64,000 nucleotides of DNA from positions 313,581-377,580 of the forward strand of contig VZRS01001745.1 of assembly GCA_013398055.1 (NCBI GenBank), written 5' to 3'. Position 1 is the stretch's first letter. Every line of letters starts with the position of its first letter. The notes beneath the pieces were generated by a model. That model worked only from the letters and a program-made list of their open reading frames with translations. It did no database searches and had not been told where the DNA came from. Below are positions 11,861-26,110 of this stretch, piece by piece. The DNA is from Ifrita kowaldi (Eukaryota; Chordata; Aves; Passeriformes; Cinclosomatidae). Made by a program: the position numbers and the translations under genes.

Positions 11861-14800
11861 CCTTAAAGTAGCTAGAAGGCTCACAATAAAAATGGTCTTT
11901 GTCAGTTATAGTGATTTATTCTCACCTATTGCTCCACTGGATTCTAAGCTTTTATATTTGCAGGGGGAAAAAAATAAGGAACATAGACTTGACTGGGAGG
12001 TCAAATAAGGCCCTCCACTGGCACATATCAGCAGTGTTCCTCTGATATTAGCCAGATGAGACTCCCAGCCTGTTGCTGAGCTCCCTGTTTTACAAGGGAT
12101 GTTGTTATGCCTAGTTTGCTGTAACTGTCACCTCAGTATTGCAACACATCATTTGCCTCAAATGTCTTTACTGAACAAGTTCTCGCTTGTTTTGGTTGCC
12201 TTGCTCGTGTAGATGCTGTTCAGGCAGAGGCATACAGGACTGAAACCTAGAGCCAACGTAAAATTAGTACAAGTGGAGCTGTACAGATCCCTCCACTGCC
12301 TGCAGATGGTGAATGAATGGCACAGACAAACCAAGATGGAGTCAATAAAATTGATGGCTGGGAAGCAAACAGTGAGAATCTCTGAGTCCATTGAATAATG
12401 AGGGCATTCTGTGACACCGTGCTGAATGATGCAAGTGCTGTTCTGGGTGTACTTTGTTCTTGTCATGATTGAAGATTCTTCAGGTGAAGGAACTGTCTGA
12501 ATGATTTTTTGGGTAGTCTTCAGGTGCCTGCATATCTACTGTAGGGTGAGGTAACCCAGATCAACCTTGGGGCTTCATCTGGGGAGCCCTCTGGGCTCTC
12601 TGCTCTCTCAGCTGTACATCTAAACTTGCAGTTCAGGTGCTGCTAGCCCAGATACTTTAGACAGATGGCAGTGACACAAGGTAAATGTTTTGCAGCACAT
12701 TCCCCTATGCATTAGTGCTTGTTGCAGTGCCCTTGTTCTGTAAGTAAATCTGAATGGTGGTGAGAAACTATATGGAAAAATTTCCCTCTTGTTACTCATC
12801 TCTGTCTGATACCATTTTTCTATCAGCTCCAGAACAGCAACACATCAGTTTTACCGTAGCAAAACTCCAGTGCTAGATACATCACTTGGCATCTTAGCAG
12901 GCTCTAGTTTGGTCTTCCTGTATGGCAGCAGGAGGTTAAAGGTTCACCTCCAGTGCTGCAGACATGTGGTCCTGGCTGAGCCTGCTGGTCTGTCAGCACA
13001 AGGTGAAACAAGCCCAAATTCAGTTATCTGAACAATAGAGTCCTGTCACTTCCTGCAGTGAGGCCTTAGACATATCACTTCTGACACAGGAGTAAAGTAC
13101 TTTAAAAAGTATTTGTGTGGCAGTTGGGGAACCTGTCTAAACACATTGCAGGAATCCTGATTAATCTTATGCAATCACTATACCTCCAAATACCTCATGT
13201 ATGTGGAGCTGGGCCTATGTCATCTTTCAAACCAAGGACAACAGAAGGTCATTAAGTCATCTCCAGACTGTCAGAGGAGACTGTTCTCTCAATTTTCTTT
13301 GCAATGGTTAGGCCATTTGGGGAGTGAAAAATTCCAGAGCAGGAGAACAAAGATACAGATTCTGAAAGCAGTAAACTGCAGAAAGTTTGAGCATGGAAAA
13401 AACAGAAGGGTGTGGTTTCAGGGCTCTGAGATAGTGGCAAGACCAACAGAAGAAGAAAATTTGTTGCATGGGTGATTGAAAAGAGGTTGAGAAACTCATT
13501 CAAAGAGGGTATCTACATATCCTTAGAGAAACCAGTGTTAAGACCAAACAAAGACCCAGAGTGCACAAAGGTGAGAAAATAAATACAGAGAAGTGCATGC
13601 AAACAATTTGTTTTATGTAGATCCTGCATGCCTGTAGTCATTGCAGTAGCTGCAATAAAGTTGCCTGTTGATGGAGCTCATACAAACAGACTCTCTCCAC
13701 CTCTTTGCTTCAGCTCTTCTCTCTTTTAGAAGAAGTAATCTTGAGTGCAGGATCTTTGCAAATTAACATCTTAAGAAGTTTGGCTAAAACTGAGGGGATG
13801 GTGTTAAGGTGGAATTTGAGCTTTCATTTCAGTTGGAGCTAACAAACAGCTGAAGCAATGAGACGTGTGCCAGAGCAGCCAGGGTGGAGGCAGTGCTGCT
13901 GTCTGTTCGTGTCAAGTGAAGGTCAAAAGCATAAGCTAGTGCTCTACCATGGTAAGCATCCAGCTGAGGAACATGCCAGAATTTTCCATGATAGGTCTTC
14001 CAGAGGACAGGTGGGTCTTTCAGTTCACGTTAGCGTTTTCCGGTGTAGCGGTCACACCCGTATCTCCTTGTCCAAGAGATGAGTCATACTACATCTCTTT
14101 CACAATGGTAGTTTTCATTCACCTTTTCAGATCAGTCTGCTTTAAAAAAACCATAATGATTTAAAAACAAATTCCTGTTAGATGTGGACACCGTGTTAAA
14201 TATGACTTTTGCCATTTTTATCCCTGTGTTTTTATATCAGAACTTCCAGCAGCAAAGTGCAAGAGTTCAAGAGTGCCTGACAAAAGCAAAGACCATTTTC
14301 TTATTCTTGGTCTTAATTTCAAGTTAATTTGGGGATCTAAACTATTTTGATTTCAAAATGAAACTGTCTCTAGTTCTCTTTCTACTTTTAGTAGCAGTGG
14401 TACTTGATTAATGAGTTAGATCTGTAGTAATTCTTGTCTTTCACAATGTTACTGTGACCTTGCTCAAGGAACCACAGAGGAGAGAGAGCTGGTGTACTGC
14501 GTTTTAGTAGGAAGTTTATAAACTGGTTCAGGATTGCTGATGGATGATAAGAGTAACTGTTTTAACACAGGGATGCTCGTGGGGAATTTCATAACAACAT
14601 GAAATAATACCTTACCTGGACATGCTTGGTAATAAATCTAGCACTTAGTGTGGGCTGAAGATATGTGGGAGTGACTGTTCCCAGAACATAACCAGAAGTG
14701 TTCATACCTCATGAATGTGGAATGATTCACAAATGCTTTTTTGCATAAACCCATGGAATTAGAAAAAAAAATTAATTTGGTATAATGCCACAAGACTTAA

Positions 14801-15879
14801 ATGAATAAGCAGTGTTTTTGTTTAGTTTAAATTCATTCATTTCTTTTTACCTTTTGACTTTAAAAATCACTTAAGTTTCCCAAAGCCCTACTTTTCTGAG
14901 TAAGTTTTGTTGGCTGGAAAGTGTGGGTTCTTCTCTCCTAGCAGACTTCCAGGAGCTAAGATTTCCAAGGAAATACAAAATCAAAAGCATGAGCAAAACT
15001 ATGAGAATTAGCGACACTGGGAAAAAATCCTACCTTTTCCCCTCACCTCTGATGCTGTTCTCTACTTTAAATTGACAAATGTCCATATCAAATGAATTGC
15101 AAGAGAAAATCCAGCAAGAGATGTTATTTACCTTGCCATGTGTATTTGGGATAAGTGGCAATTTGCTGGTAGCACTCTGTACGTTTAGACCTGAATAGTA
15201 ACTCTGAAACATTGGAGCTGCTCTCAGTGAGATCAGAGTGCACGCAGGTCCTCCTGCCCGTCTGCTCCACACGTGGCTGCAGCTGGTGCTGGTTCATGGC
15301 TGCAGGGACAGGACCAAAGAGGGCTCTTGCCCCTTGTTCAGGGCCAGATAACCACGGCAACAGCGACAATCAGCATGTGCTGGCCTTCAGCTGCTTTAGT
15401 TTGCAGTGTGGTGCAGTAGCTCCAAAGGTGTAAGTCGCAGTGCCAGGGTATGAACCGTGCTGGAGGAGGAACGGACTTGGTACCCTGGTGCTGTGCCAGC
15501 TGTGGGTGTAGCAGCTTCCTGCAGAGGGGTGGAGAGGAGGCTGAACGCAGCGCTGTGCTGGACTGGGGCATCTGCGTCCCCTGTGAGTCACAGCTCAGTC
15601 ATACACTTCTCAGCCTGGTCAAACGAGACACTCCTGGCTGGCACATGAAATCGTGGTGCCAGCTTCCCCTCCCCTCCCCCCTCACATACTAGGTTTTAAG
15701 AGGCTTTTTAGTGTAAAGGGGACTTGGTTGTGCCCACCTGCCAGCTAACTTGATTTCTTGTAAAAAGAAGAGTTCCCCCTGCTTATCACGTTTGTACTTC
15801 GGTTGTAGTGTCAGGCATAGGCAGATTAATTGGTTGTAGCTTTAGCAGAGCTGTCAGGGTATTTAAACCATTGAAGAAA

Positions 15880-16330
15880 AATTACCTACGCTGGTGATAA
15901 ACAGGCTTTAAATGCAGAGCAATTACTTAGTGCTAACAAAGCACCATGACTACACACTTTATCCAAATGCAAAAAGCAAAGTCTTATCGGTGGTTCTGTT
16001 TGCAGGAGGACACTAAAAGATAACCTTTGTTTGTGCAAATACTTACCTGATAAGATCATCCAAGAAGGAACAGATGAAATTTCTGTCTTGCCTGAAGGTT
16101 ATTATGCAGATTACAAAGTATCAAGCAAAAAACAATAATAATGAAAAACTGAGAATGCTCACTTCTTTCTTTTAGTTGGATCAAAAGTCTTGGACGGTGT
16201 GTTTCTTTTCTGTTTGCATTGATTGTGTTTATATCTAGGACATAACAATAAAGCAATTTCGAGACCTTTAACCAATAGGACTTTGGATTTCATTGTTCGC
16301 AGTAACTGGCAAAGCTAGAGGCTGGTTAGC
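15880..16330. promoter_or_regulatory. candidate conserved non-coding element
   Basis: This intronic stretch has no open frame but is rich in textbook vertebrate transcription-factor cores. CTTTGTT (16025-16031) is followed one base later by GTGCAAAT (16033-16040), which resembles a SOX-POU composite site. There are also TTATCC/GATAAG cores, an octamer-like ATGCAAA near 15967, and several ACAAT/ATTGT cores near 16130-16300. No CR1 or other repeat is recognisable in it. This is pattern recognition only; conservation across birds has not been tested. Confidence 0.3.
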
Positions 16331-19300
16331 ATTGAACGTGGTTTGTTCATTGCAGGCTAAACCCTGACTGGTAGCCAGGTTTTACAGCACAGCAGTCCTG
16401 TGACTCATCAATGGTGAAACTGGTCTGGGAGTTTCCAAGCTGTGAAAGCTTAGGAGGTGCTTTTAGTGGGACGTGCACTTGATACCATTTGCCTCTCAAG
16501 GGTCACAGGTCACATTCTGAAGCTGCAGAGGTTTGAGTTTTTATTGTGATGAGTCTTAACATCTTGCGTTTGACCTCTGTCTAGTTCACTCCAGTTTCTT
16601 TTCTGTGTTAAGATTTGACTAAAAGGCCACTGTTTATTGAATGCTTTTAATTGACCAACTTTAAAAAAAAAATCTAGTTAGTTGTAGCACATCGATCAAA
16701 AGATTTACAAAAGTGACATCTTTTATTTTGCTTTAAAATGACTGATCAGAGATTTCCCATTTGTTGTTTATAAAGGACTTTTATATTAAGGGAAAAGTAA
16801 AATTCAAGAAGATGTTTTTGTCTTTTTTGATGAAGGCATTGTGTTAATCCAAACATGCTCAAAGCTCCTGATGCAACCTCATGCAGAAGCTAAACACATA
16901 TTTTCTAGTGAAGTGTTCCTAAGTGTAGTTACCTTAGCCTGCTCTGGGTCTCTGTGACATTTTTGGACATGAGTGTGATTTTATGTTGATCTGGATGCCT
17001 TGTAATACTTTGTCTGGATACTAATGCTGCGGCATGGTGTTTGTGTGAGCCCCATCTCACCTGCTGTTCTCTGCTGACTTTGGTTTCCTTTAACAATTTG
17101 AGTTGCAGATGACAGAGGGACAGAGATGGCATAGACACACTACTTTCCCACTAGTTATGTGAGAGGAGGTGTCTGTGTTGGGAAGCAAGAAGCTCTGAGT
17201 TAGTCCCGTGTGCCTCCTACAGAAAAGAACTTTATGTAAGCCATGACCTCATTAGGCTCAGAGAACCTGTGCAGGCAAGCAAACTGTTGGAAGCTGGCCA
17301 TCGGTTATTTTCTTGCTCGCTGGAGTACTTGGTCTATATGGATTTCCTGCCCCAACTGATTTGCTTGCATTTTGTGATGAAGTTTTTTTTTTTGAAAATG
17401 TGTTTGAGTTTAGTATTTTGGTGCCTGTTATACTCTTATTCCCCACCCGCTACAGGCTGACAAAAACTGGCAATGAACAGATGCATATTTGGGAGATGGC
17501 TTCACCAGTTACATTCAGGTAGCTGTTGAGCTTTGGATTTTCTTTCCAAATGGGACTAACAGAAATTTTCTGGAGGAGAACTTAATTGCAGACATGCAAC
17601 ACAGCAAGACCTGTTTTTGAAGCAGCTGCTCAGCTCGCCACAGGTGTTGCGAAAGCACTTCATTTATGTGAGTGGGGGCTGAGCTGCTTCCTTTTAGGCA
17701 ACTTCAGGGTTTCACAGCCATGGGGCTGTATGGTTTCCACCTTTGGTGGTGTGGGCAAGTGTTGAAGGAGTGTTTTGCACTTCTGCAGCTGTTGGGAATC
17801 ATGCAGGGACTGGCCCGGTTGCTTCATGACTTTTGTAAATGTTGTTACATTTGTGAGCTTTGGGTGCTGAGCTGTTTCTGTGTGGCCTACCACAGAGAGC
17901 CAATTTCAGTTTTTCAAGTCAATAGAAGACTGCAAATCTGAAGCTGGACTAGCCTTACTTACTGAGGGGTTTTTTATGCCTCGGTTTCTATAGCAATGGA
18001 AGTAATCCCTCCCCTCACTTGAGTGCCGAGTAGATGTGTGTATATATATGTGTTTTGTGTAAAACTGGGAGGGAAGTGCCTACTTTTTTTTCTGGAAATA
18101 GATTTTGAAGGGAGGAGGTGTGTTAGGTACCAGCTCTGCAGAGCTGTTGCTGCAAATTAGCATGTTTTAAAGAAGGGGACAGATACAGGGATAAGATTTG
18201 TCACCAGGGCCTGTGCTGGCTGAGACTCACCTAACAAAGGAATTCGGTTGATCATGAGTTTGCTTTTCACCTGCACACTTTTTACTGAGAGTTAGAACTT
18301 GCAGGAAATAAGGAAATAAAATGCCATCCTTGAAGGCAGGGGAATGTGATGTTAGTCATCAATACTAGGTGTTGACAGTTTTTGCATTATGGACTATTCA
18401 GGCTGTTTCCTGAAAAAGGAAATCTTTCATTAGCTAATTGTTTTTCTTAGCAGTGCTGTAAGGGCATCAGCAAATAATACAGTTCTTGACAAAGCTGTTT
18501 AGTGCCTGCCTGTGTGATCAGGGGAGAATGATGGGTAAATTTTAGTGAAAGCAATTCTGTCTGAGCTGAAAAAATACTGATGCTTCAAAATACTGTTCAG
18601 AGTTGACTCCTTAGCTTTTAATAAGTCTGCTATGTGCAAATGAGCAATTCCACTGTCATATGTTGTCTGATGTCTGGATTTTGACTGTTTTTCAGTGGTC
18701 TTTGACATTATGCCAAATGTATTATGAAGGTGTGATGCAGTAGAGCCACTGAAACACAGTCCCCTCTAAAAGGAGCAATAGTATAGCCTACAGAGCTGAA
18801 AGGGAAAAATGGCAGTGTCCTGGTGAGGTTGCAGCTGAGCGTTGGGTGGGTAGAGTGGATGTGCTTGGTGAGTGAGAAGGAGCAATGGCACAGACCAGCT
18901 GCAGAAGAGGGCCATAAGATGGATGTCATACAGTTGTCAGTGCCTTGCTTGCAAAAGTCTTCTCCTCCCACCCCAATAAATCTTAAATTTTTTTCAAAAG
19001 TACAAAAGGAATTATGAGATTTTGTACTGTCCACCTTAGCAGCAGCGACCTGATAAGTAAAGCTAAATTGTGGGACACTGAACAGAGAAGAGATGTCCTA
19101 ATTAGAGTGGTTGGCAGTAAAATGCAAAACTGGGTTAATATAACATTACAGAGAAAAAAAGAACATTGGAAAGTTAACTGGATATTAGCTAAAAAAGTTC
19201 AAGAAAACCTATGTATCTGCTACAAAGATGTCAGGAATAGAAAAAGTACATTTATCTTTGTGTGCACACACAGAGAAACAATCTGGCCAGCTTTATTTTC

Positions 19301-20125
19301 CATCCACACAGAACAAATATACCACCCCACTCAGGTATCCTGGGGAGTAGAGTCACATTACTCTTGCAAAAAAATCTATCATCTAGTTTATACCAGTGTA
19401 GAATCTAATTCTTCCCAGAGGGTAGGTAATTTTCTCCATGGATGAAGGTCAAAACCAGTGTTGTTCAGGGGGGTAGAACCCTTCAAAACAGGCAGAGAAA
19501 TATTCTCTGCATTTTGGGTTCCCACATGTCAGTATATAAGCAATGGTCTTGCCTGAAACCTTGGCTTTATGTAAGGTAAATACTGCTTTTTTAAGTAAGG
19601 CATTATAGAGTCTATACCAATACATATATTTCTGTATGCAAAGGGGAACTGATATTGCTCTATGTTGGAAGAACAGTATCTGCATGACCTTTTTCTCAAT
19701 ATAGTTATTTCAGTTATAAAACCATAAATCACATCTGAAACTGTTACAGCTTTGTAGCAGACCAGGAATCTTGTACTAAAAACCACAAGAAATACTTCTA
19801 ATGTGTAGTTTGAGTTATTTGTTTTTATTACTACATTAATTGTTCAAAGAAACACCATCTGTGGTCAGGAAGAGCTTTCAACAGCTGTTAATGTCTCAGA
19901 ATATGACCTGACAGTTGGAAAATGACACTGGCACAGAATTAATTCCTATTCTGGGACTGTTGGACCCATGCAGAAAGCTGTAAAAACAGCTGGTGCTTAG
20001 AGGGTGATATAATGCCAGTTTCTCTCTCCCTAACATCACTGTTCCTCTGTTATTTGGTGGGGAGAGGAAACTTTGGAGTTTCCCTGTCAAAAAGGTGTGA
20101 CACACATCCATTTTTCTCTTTTCAG

Positions 20126-20189
20126 GATCTTTCCCAGAGAGTATCTTCTTCAGCAAATCCATCTTTATTCTCTGGCAGACCTTCAGCAA
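20126..20189 (+). CDS. PLEKHM3: PLEKHM3 short coding exon within the RH domain
   Basis: This 64-base exon supplies one base to complete the Arg codon begun in the previous exon and then 21 full codons, reading [10 protein letters not shown] then [11 protein letters not shown], ending on a codon boundary. The acceptor is TCTTTTCAG and the donor GTAAGT is the consensus. The segment corresponds to the helical linker of the RH domain, homologous to the PLEKHM1 region around its 'MYSVQDLLD' motif. It contains no zinc ligands. Because it is 64 bases long (not a multiple of three), skipping it would shift the frame, so it is expected to be constitutive. Identification rests on exact phase joining and the strong PLEKHM3-like sequence on both sides. 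Confidence 0.93.
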
Positions 20190-23100
20190 GTAAGTGTCTT
20201 CAGTTAATTCTACCTGTTGCATATGAAGCCTGTTTTCATCTTCAGTGCTAATTGTACATTTCCCTTCTAGCTATTCAGAGCATAAATAGCTGTACTTCCA
20301 AGTTGGTTCTGTGGTTTGTAGTTTAGTATAAAAATGGGTTAACAGGGGCATCGGTTAGGGATGAGAGAGAGAAAGCCTAGAGCATCCATGTTCAAATGGG
20401 GATGGAAAGAGACTGTGAAAGGAAACTGTAGTCTGCAAAGAGAACTTTGCTGTGAGAAATTTTTCATCTGCTCAATAAATTCTCAATAAAGTCTCAGCCT
20501 ACAGGTGACAAGTAGTATTTATTTCTTTGCTTGAAAGAGTAGTTACGCAGGAATTTTAAAGTTTGTAAAGTCCCTAGTGCAATATGATTATTTACAAAGT
20601 CTGCTGAGCATTGCCACAAGAGAGGGGGGAAAAAACCTAACCCCCACACCTCAAAACATCAGCAAGCTTGCTACACAAAGCTGAGCCATGCAGTGTTACC
20701 ATGACAGATGTGACCATGGAAGAGGTCATGTGCCAGCAGAATTTGTCTTTGCATTGGTATTGATTCAGCTAAGCAAGCACCTTGCAGTACATTTACCTGA
20801 ACAGCAGAATTTTATCATGTAACAGATTAAACAACAAGAATTTGGAAAAAAGAGCTGAGAAAAGAGGATAGGGAATCTAAGGTGAATGTGCTGCAGATGC
20901 ACAGTGGAGGAAGCAGTGAGGTGAGATGTGCTGGCTGACCTGGACACCTCTGTGTTCACACTAATAGTGCTGCCAGTGGCATGTAAAACACAGTGTTTTA
21001 AGCTTCTTCCACCTATGTTTCCCTTTTCTAGTGGTGCCTTTTTTGCAGGATATGGGTAACATAGTCTGTTCTGGATGTTCAGTTGACACATTAGGTTGAG
21101 GTAGTTCAGATGCCCCTCAGAGCTGGAGACCACAGAACAACAGGAAACGTGGTTTTTGTTGGCTGGTGAAGTCACGGGGTAGAAATTATTCCATATATAA
21201 AATAAAAAGGCCAGTTGCCTGAGGTCTAAACCTGTTTCAACATCTTTTCAGCATGTTCTGCTATCTCATCTTTAATAATCAAGCCATGAAAAAGCAAGCT
21301 ACTTAACTCCAGAGCTGCAGTCTCCCTGGTGGGCCTGTCTGTTAGCCCCCAGTGCTTTGTAAGCTGCTTAATCAGTTCCTAACATTGGTAGTAGATATTT
21401 TAGAAGCAATCAGCATCTTATCAAGCACCCTGGGGGAGAGAAGGAGGGTAGAAGTTATAATTCATGCATTGATTTGGCAGTCTCCTTTAACATGTTTCTT
21501 TGTGTTTGTGTTTGCAAGACACCTTTCTCTTTCCCTGAGGGCCCCAGTCCCAAACTTATCATATTTAGAGGCAATATAATTTGATTACCATTTTTGCTGG
21601 GGTGGGTTAAATTGCATTTACCTTTTAATCTAGCTATATCCTTGTTGTCAGCATAGAGAGGGGTTTCCACATTTCAGAGGCTCCCAGTTTGAAATCTGAT
21701 TGCCTGTTTTTGTCCAAGTGGATCTATAGTGGAAAAGAGAGGAAGGCCCCATTGAGAAAATTAATCCAATGGTCAGATAAATACTAATACCCTTAACAGC
21801 CCCTCCCTCCTGTCTGCTTTGCCCTTTACTGCTGCTTTCTCCCAGTTGCTCATCATTTTCCACTGACCTGCAGTTTGGGTAGTTTTAATCCTGAAAGTTT
21901 TCCCTTCTTTTGATTCCTCTGCTGCCTATTTCCTCATATCCATGGACTGCTTTTGCACTGTATCCTGCTGTCATGTAGATTGCATGTGTTTGGGGAATTA
22001 ACTAAAAGGTTTATTAAAGATTAATGGAAAGATAAGGCATGGTGAGTGAATTAGAAAAGCAGAGAGGGGTAATCTGCAGATATAAGCAACCTTTACCCTG
22101 GTTAGTCCCAGCTCAATTCTGATTTGTTTCCTGGCCAAATTCCCTTTAAAGATCCCAGAAAACATGGTTGTTTCCTACCAAGCAGCTGAGTTTCAGAAAT
22201 GGGGTTCGAGGGTCTGTTCTTAGTTGCAAAAAGGTTGAAATGCCTGTTTCCCAGTAGATGAAGCAGCTTATAATACTATTCTAAAATGAAATCCAATATA
22301 AATCTCTTTCCAAGCTTAACAGGGCCTAGATATTATGAATCTAGCAGAGTGTATACTTGGGCTATCTGGTGGTCTGGGAATGGCTGTTGCTTGGATCCAT
22401 CTGGATAGGGCTCTAGTGGGGAAGACTTTAACTGTGAGGTTGAAAGCAGAGTGAAAAAAAATTGGAACAAAATGGCCCTAATTTTGGAAATTTTCCAAAT
22501 CCTGGTGAGGCAGTGGTTTTTGCTCGTACTTGGGTCATTAACAGGTGCTTGTAGTGCAGATGTGAGGCAAAGAGGCAGCAAGTGACAGTCTTTGTTTGTA
22601 TGTGCACACAAATGCATACGTGTACTCCAGAAGGTTTCAGGGCAGACCAAGGCCCCAGGGACTACATTAAAGTTTACAGAAGTCTATCTGTGGGCATTTC
22701 CGTGGGGTACATGTTCTTGGAATCCTGGTGTCACTGGAGGTGTCAGCAGATGAGATAACTGATTAGGTGTGTTCAGATTGAATAGGCAGAAACACCAAGC
22801 GTGATTTAACAGGCACAAACAGCACAGTTTACCTGTTCTGCCTCACTGGCTACACCTGTGTGTCTTTCCAACCCTTGCTTCTGTGTCATCTGCCCTGCAT
22901 CACCAATAACCCTCTGCATGTCTGTCAGGCAGTTTATCCAGGGCTATTCCAGTCAATTAAAGCTTTGAAGAGGGAGATCTCCACTTGTTAGGAAGCAAGT
23001 ATTCACTCCTGAATTTGCTGGTTTTAGCAGACATAGTACACTGGAAGAATGGATTAGTCTTATAAACCACAATGTGCTGTTACAGTCCAGGGTAGTTTCA

Positions 23101-23509
23101 TCTTAAACCTGCTGGAGGTGTGAACTCTGTTCTCTGCTGACATTACTAATGGACATATCAGTGCTTTTGTGCATGTATGGACAGAGTTCATGCAACAGGA
23201 GTTAAATACTATCCATTCAGATTTTACAGATGTGATTATGGGGCTGCTTTTGTTGAAACTGACAATTTTTGCACTGTTAAACATTGGTTTGGACCAAAGC
23301 TGACTCAGACAAGAGTCTTGTATTTCTTATGAAAAGTAATTCTTGCTACTTACACTACATAAAATGTTAATGGGAGCTTTTGAAGTAAAAGACTAGAAGG
23401 GGCTATTGTGATTTCCAAATTCAGATGGTTCATCCACAGAGAGTTAACCAGTGTCTTCCCTCTTTTTTATGTTAAATAGCTAGATACACAAGTGTACAAA
23501 GATTATTGC

Positions 23510-23748
23510 AGTGATGCACAGGAAGTTCCACCAAACCATGAGGAAGAACTTCTTTACTGTACAGTGACCATGCATGGGAACCAGTTGCCCAGAGGTTGTG
23601 GAGTTTTCCCTCTCTGGAGATATTCAAGAACTGCCTGGACACAGTTCTGTGCCGCATGATCTGGGATAATCCTACTTGAGCAGGGAGGTTGGACCAGATG
23701 ACCCACTATGGTCCCTTTCAGCCTTACCCATTCTGTGATTCTGTGATG
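23510..23748 (+). repeat. CR1 LINE 3' fragment, plus orientation
   Basis: The diagnostic CR1 3' end is readable: aggaagaacttctttactgt, then gttgcccagaggttgtggag, then agatattcaagaactgcctg, then ggttggaccagatgaccc, finishing with ttctgtgattctgtga. Only the last 240 bases or so of the element are present, typical of 5' truncation during target-primed reverse transcription. It has no coding capacity. Confidence 0.93.
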
Positions 23749-26110
23749 GTCTTTACTGTAGAATCTCTCTTAATCACAGCAATTATTTCATCCTGGTTAT
23801 ACCAACTTTAAAAGATACAGTAAAATGAAAAGGATCCACATAAGGGCAAAAATTATTGGATGTCAAGGATGGAAATTGAGCAAGATGGGAGGTTTAAAAA
23901 GATGGTAATTTGAAGACTTGTTTACACAGGAACACTCAGGGAAAAATAATGAAGTGACAAAATATGGGAATTTTAAAAGATGAGTTGAATTACATTGAAT
24001 CACTGTGTAAATACTGTTATTCAAAATATAAGTGGCTTTCATTTGGTTTATCTCCATTTACTTTGGAAGCAAAGTGACATAAATTGTATTAAGGCCATTT
24101 TCATTCTGAATGTGTATGTCCATACAGGGATTTAATGTAGTATAATTTATCCATTTTAACATTGTAGATAAACTAATCTGTTGAAATTTAATTAAAACAT
24201 TATTGACTTCAGATCAACTTTCCTGACTACCTGTAGATGAACCTACAAATAATGTGAAGAACAGTGCAGAGAAAGGATGAACGGGAGAGCGCTGTTCTCA
24301 CAATAATATGGCACAGATCACACAATTAGTATGAGGGGACGCATAAAAATCCTTAATGGAAATGCTTCTTTGCAGAACACAGTGAGTACGAGGAACTTAA
24401 TGCCACAATAATGTCACTGAGGCCAGAAGTGTATCATCTTTGAGAGGATTAAGTATCCATAATGAGGATTTCTACAATTACAGTACATAAAATAAAAGGA
24501 TTATAAGATTTCAGACTAGACATACTATACTGAAGGGATTAGGAAGATGTCTCCCCTGTTGACAGACAGATCAGTGGTTCATCTTCCTCTGACATTTTTA
24601 ACACTGATTACTTACAGCACTGACTACAGCCCCTGGTAGCATTTTGGGCTTGGTGGGCTGTTGGTCTCACAGAAGCATTCCTCCCTGGGAAATCTTAATG
24701 TTTGCAGTCAAGCTTTTCCCCATATAAGGCTCCCTAACAGAGGCGTGGGGAATAAAAATGGACTTCAATGAAACAAAATTCTACCTAATTTGAGCCTAAT
24801 GTATTGTTAGATCAGGATTTGAAAGCCTGAGAAGAGCAAAAAAATCATTAGGTATCCTTCACTTCTCCAGGCTTTTAACCCACACTGTACTTTCATTTCA
24901 CCTCCTAGACAGAAGTGAAGGACGAGATTGGAGATGCTCTTTCTATTCTTCTTTATATATGCAAAGCTGTAGGTTGATTTAGACAAGTTGTTTCATCAGT
25001 CCCAACAATAGCAAAGAATGCAAGATGTGGACTTCTTTTGCCTTTTACTTGCTGGTTTTTTTCAGAAGTAAAACTTATTTTCTGATAACTCAGACCTCAT
25101 ACAGTTGCTGATAAATGCTTAGTATAGATTTGTAACATACAGCCTGATGAATTCCAAGCCTGTTAGTAGTGGTGTCCCTGCCCAGCAGTTCCCTTTAATT
25201 TGTGCATTAAAAGGATGGGGGTGAAGCATCTAACCCACATGCCTGTGCATGTGGCTGTATTGATTGAAAAAAATGGGGTTTGGCTAAGATACTTCAGGCT
25301 TCCTCTAGTTTTAGAAGCATTACTGAGTTAGGTACATCACAAACATCCCTGTGCTCTTAGTGGATATAGCTGTGCCTGTGAAAGCATTAGTGCAAGCTCA
25401 GTTATATCAGTGAGAAAGTCTGTTCCTGACATTTGTTTCGTTCAGTGATCCAATATAAGCTGTGTCATCTTAAACTTTTATTTACCAAAGAGGTTTACCC
25501 ATGTAGCTGTACCAGCAGATCCTTTTAATTTTAGGCAAGCCCTTTTTTCTGCTTGAGGGGCAGGAGGTAGCAAATGAGAAGGGGAATTAGGTTTTGGGCA
25601 GGCCTGACTGTGCTGAGATGAGTGAAGATTTGTCCATCACAGTTCTCTGTGGGAATTGACTGTGCTCAACAAGGGCAGCAAAATGCCAGGCACAACATCT
25701 GTGCCATAGCTGCCACAGTTCAGAGTTCAGCACTGTTGGGAAAACGTTGATTCACATCCCCAGCCTCCCAAGCAAGCATTGACACAGCACGTGTGACAGA
25801 GGTGCAAGTCCTGCAGTGTGTTACTACCAGTAGAATAATACCAGATAGTTCTCTACATGAACTGTGTAAAGATCCTGGACCACAATGGCAAAATGTTAAT
25901 AGCTGTCTTTATGACATCCTTTATGGCCTGTGCCTGGTGGACAGTGTTCTAAAGTAACAATAGTTCTAAAGTAACTATATTAGCAGAGGAATATGGAAAT
26001 AGTCCTAGGATGGGAAAAACACAATATACATCTTCATAAATATTAAAAGATCTGATAGCAAAGCAGCAGTTAAACAGCTTGTCTACTTTCCTGTGGCTGT
26101 GGCTCCTTTA

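Larger units (their letters stand above)
9386..20125 (+). other. PLEKHM3: PLEKHM3 intron (about 10.7 kb)
   Basis: This intron runs from GTAAGA to TTTTCAG. It contains a purine-rich low-complexity tract (11811-11860) and a candidate regulatory stretch (about 15880-16330). The 15200-15680 part is visibly more GC-rich, with several short overlapping open frames on both strands, but I recognise no protein in them. I see nothing identifiable in most of the remainder, including 9400-11800, 11900-15200 and 16400-20100. Confidence 0.85.

Noticed and set aside
22190..22215. GGGTTCGAGGGTC as a tRNA T-loop
   Set aside because: Only the T-loop-like core fits; no acceptor stem, D-arm or anticodon arm could be placed around it.
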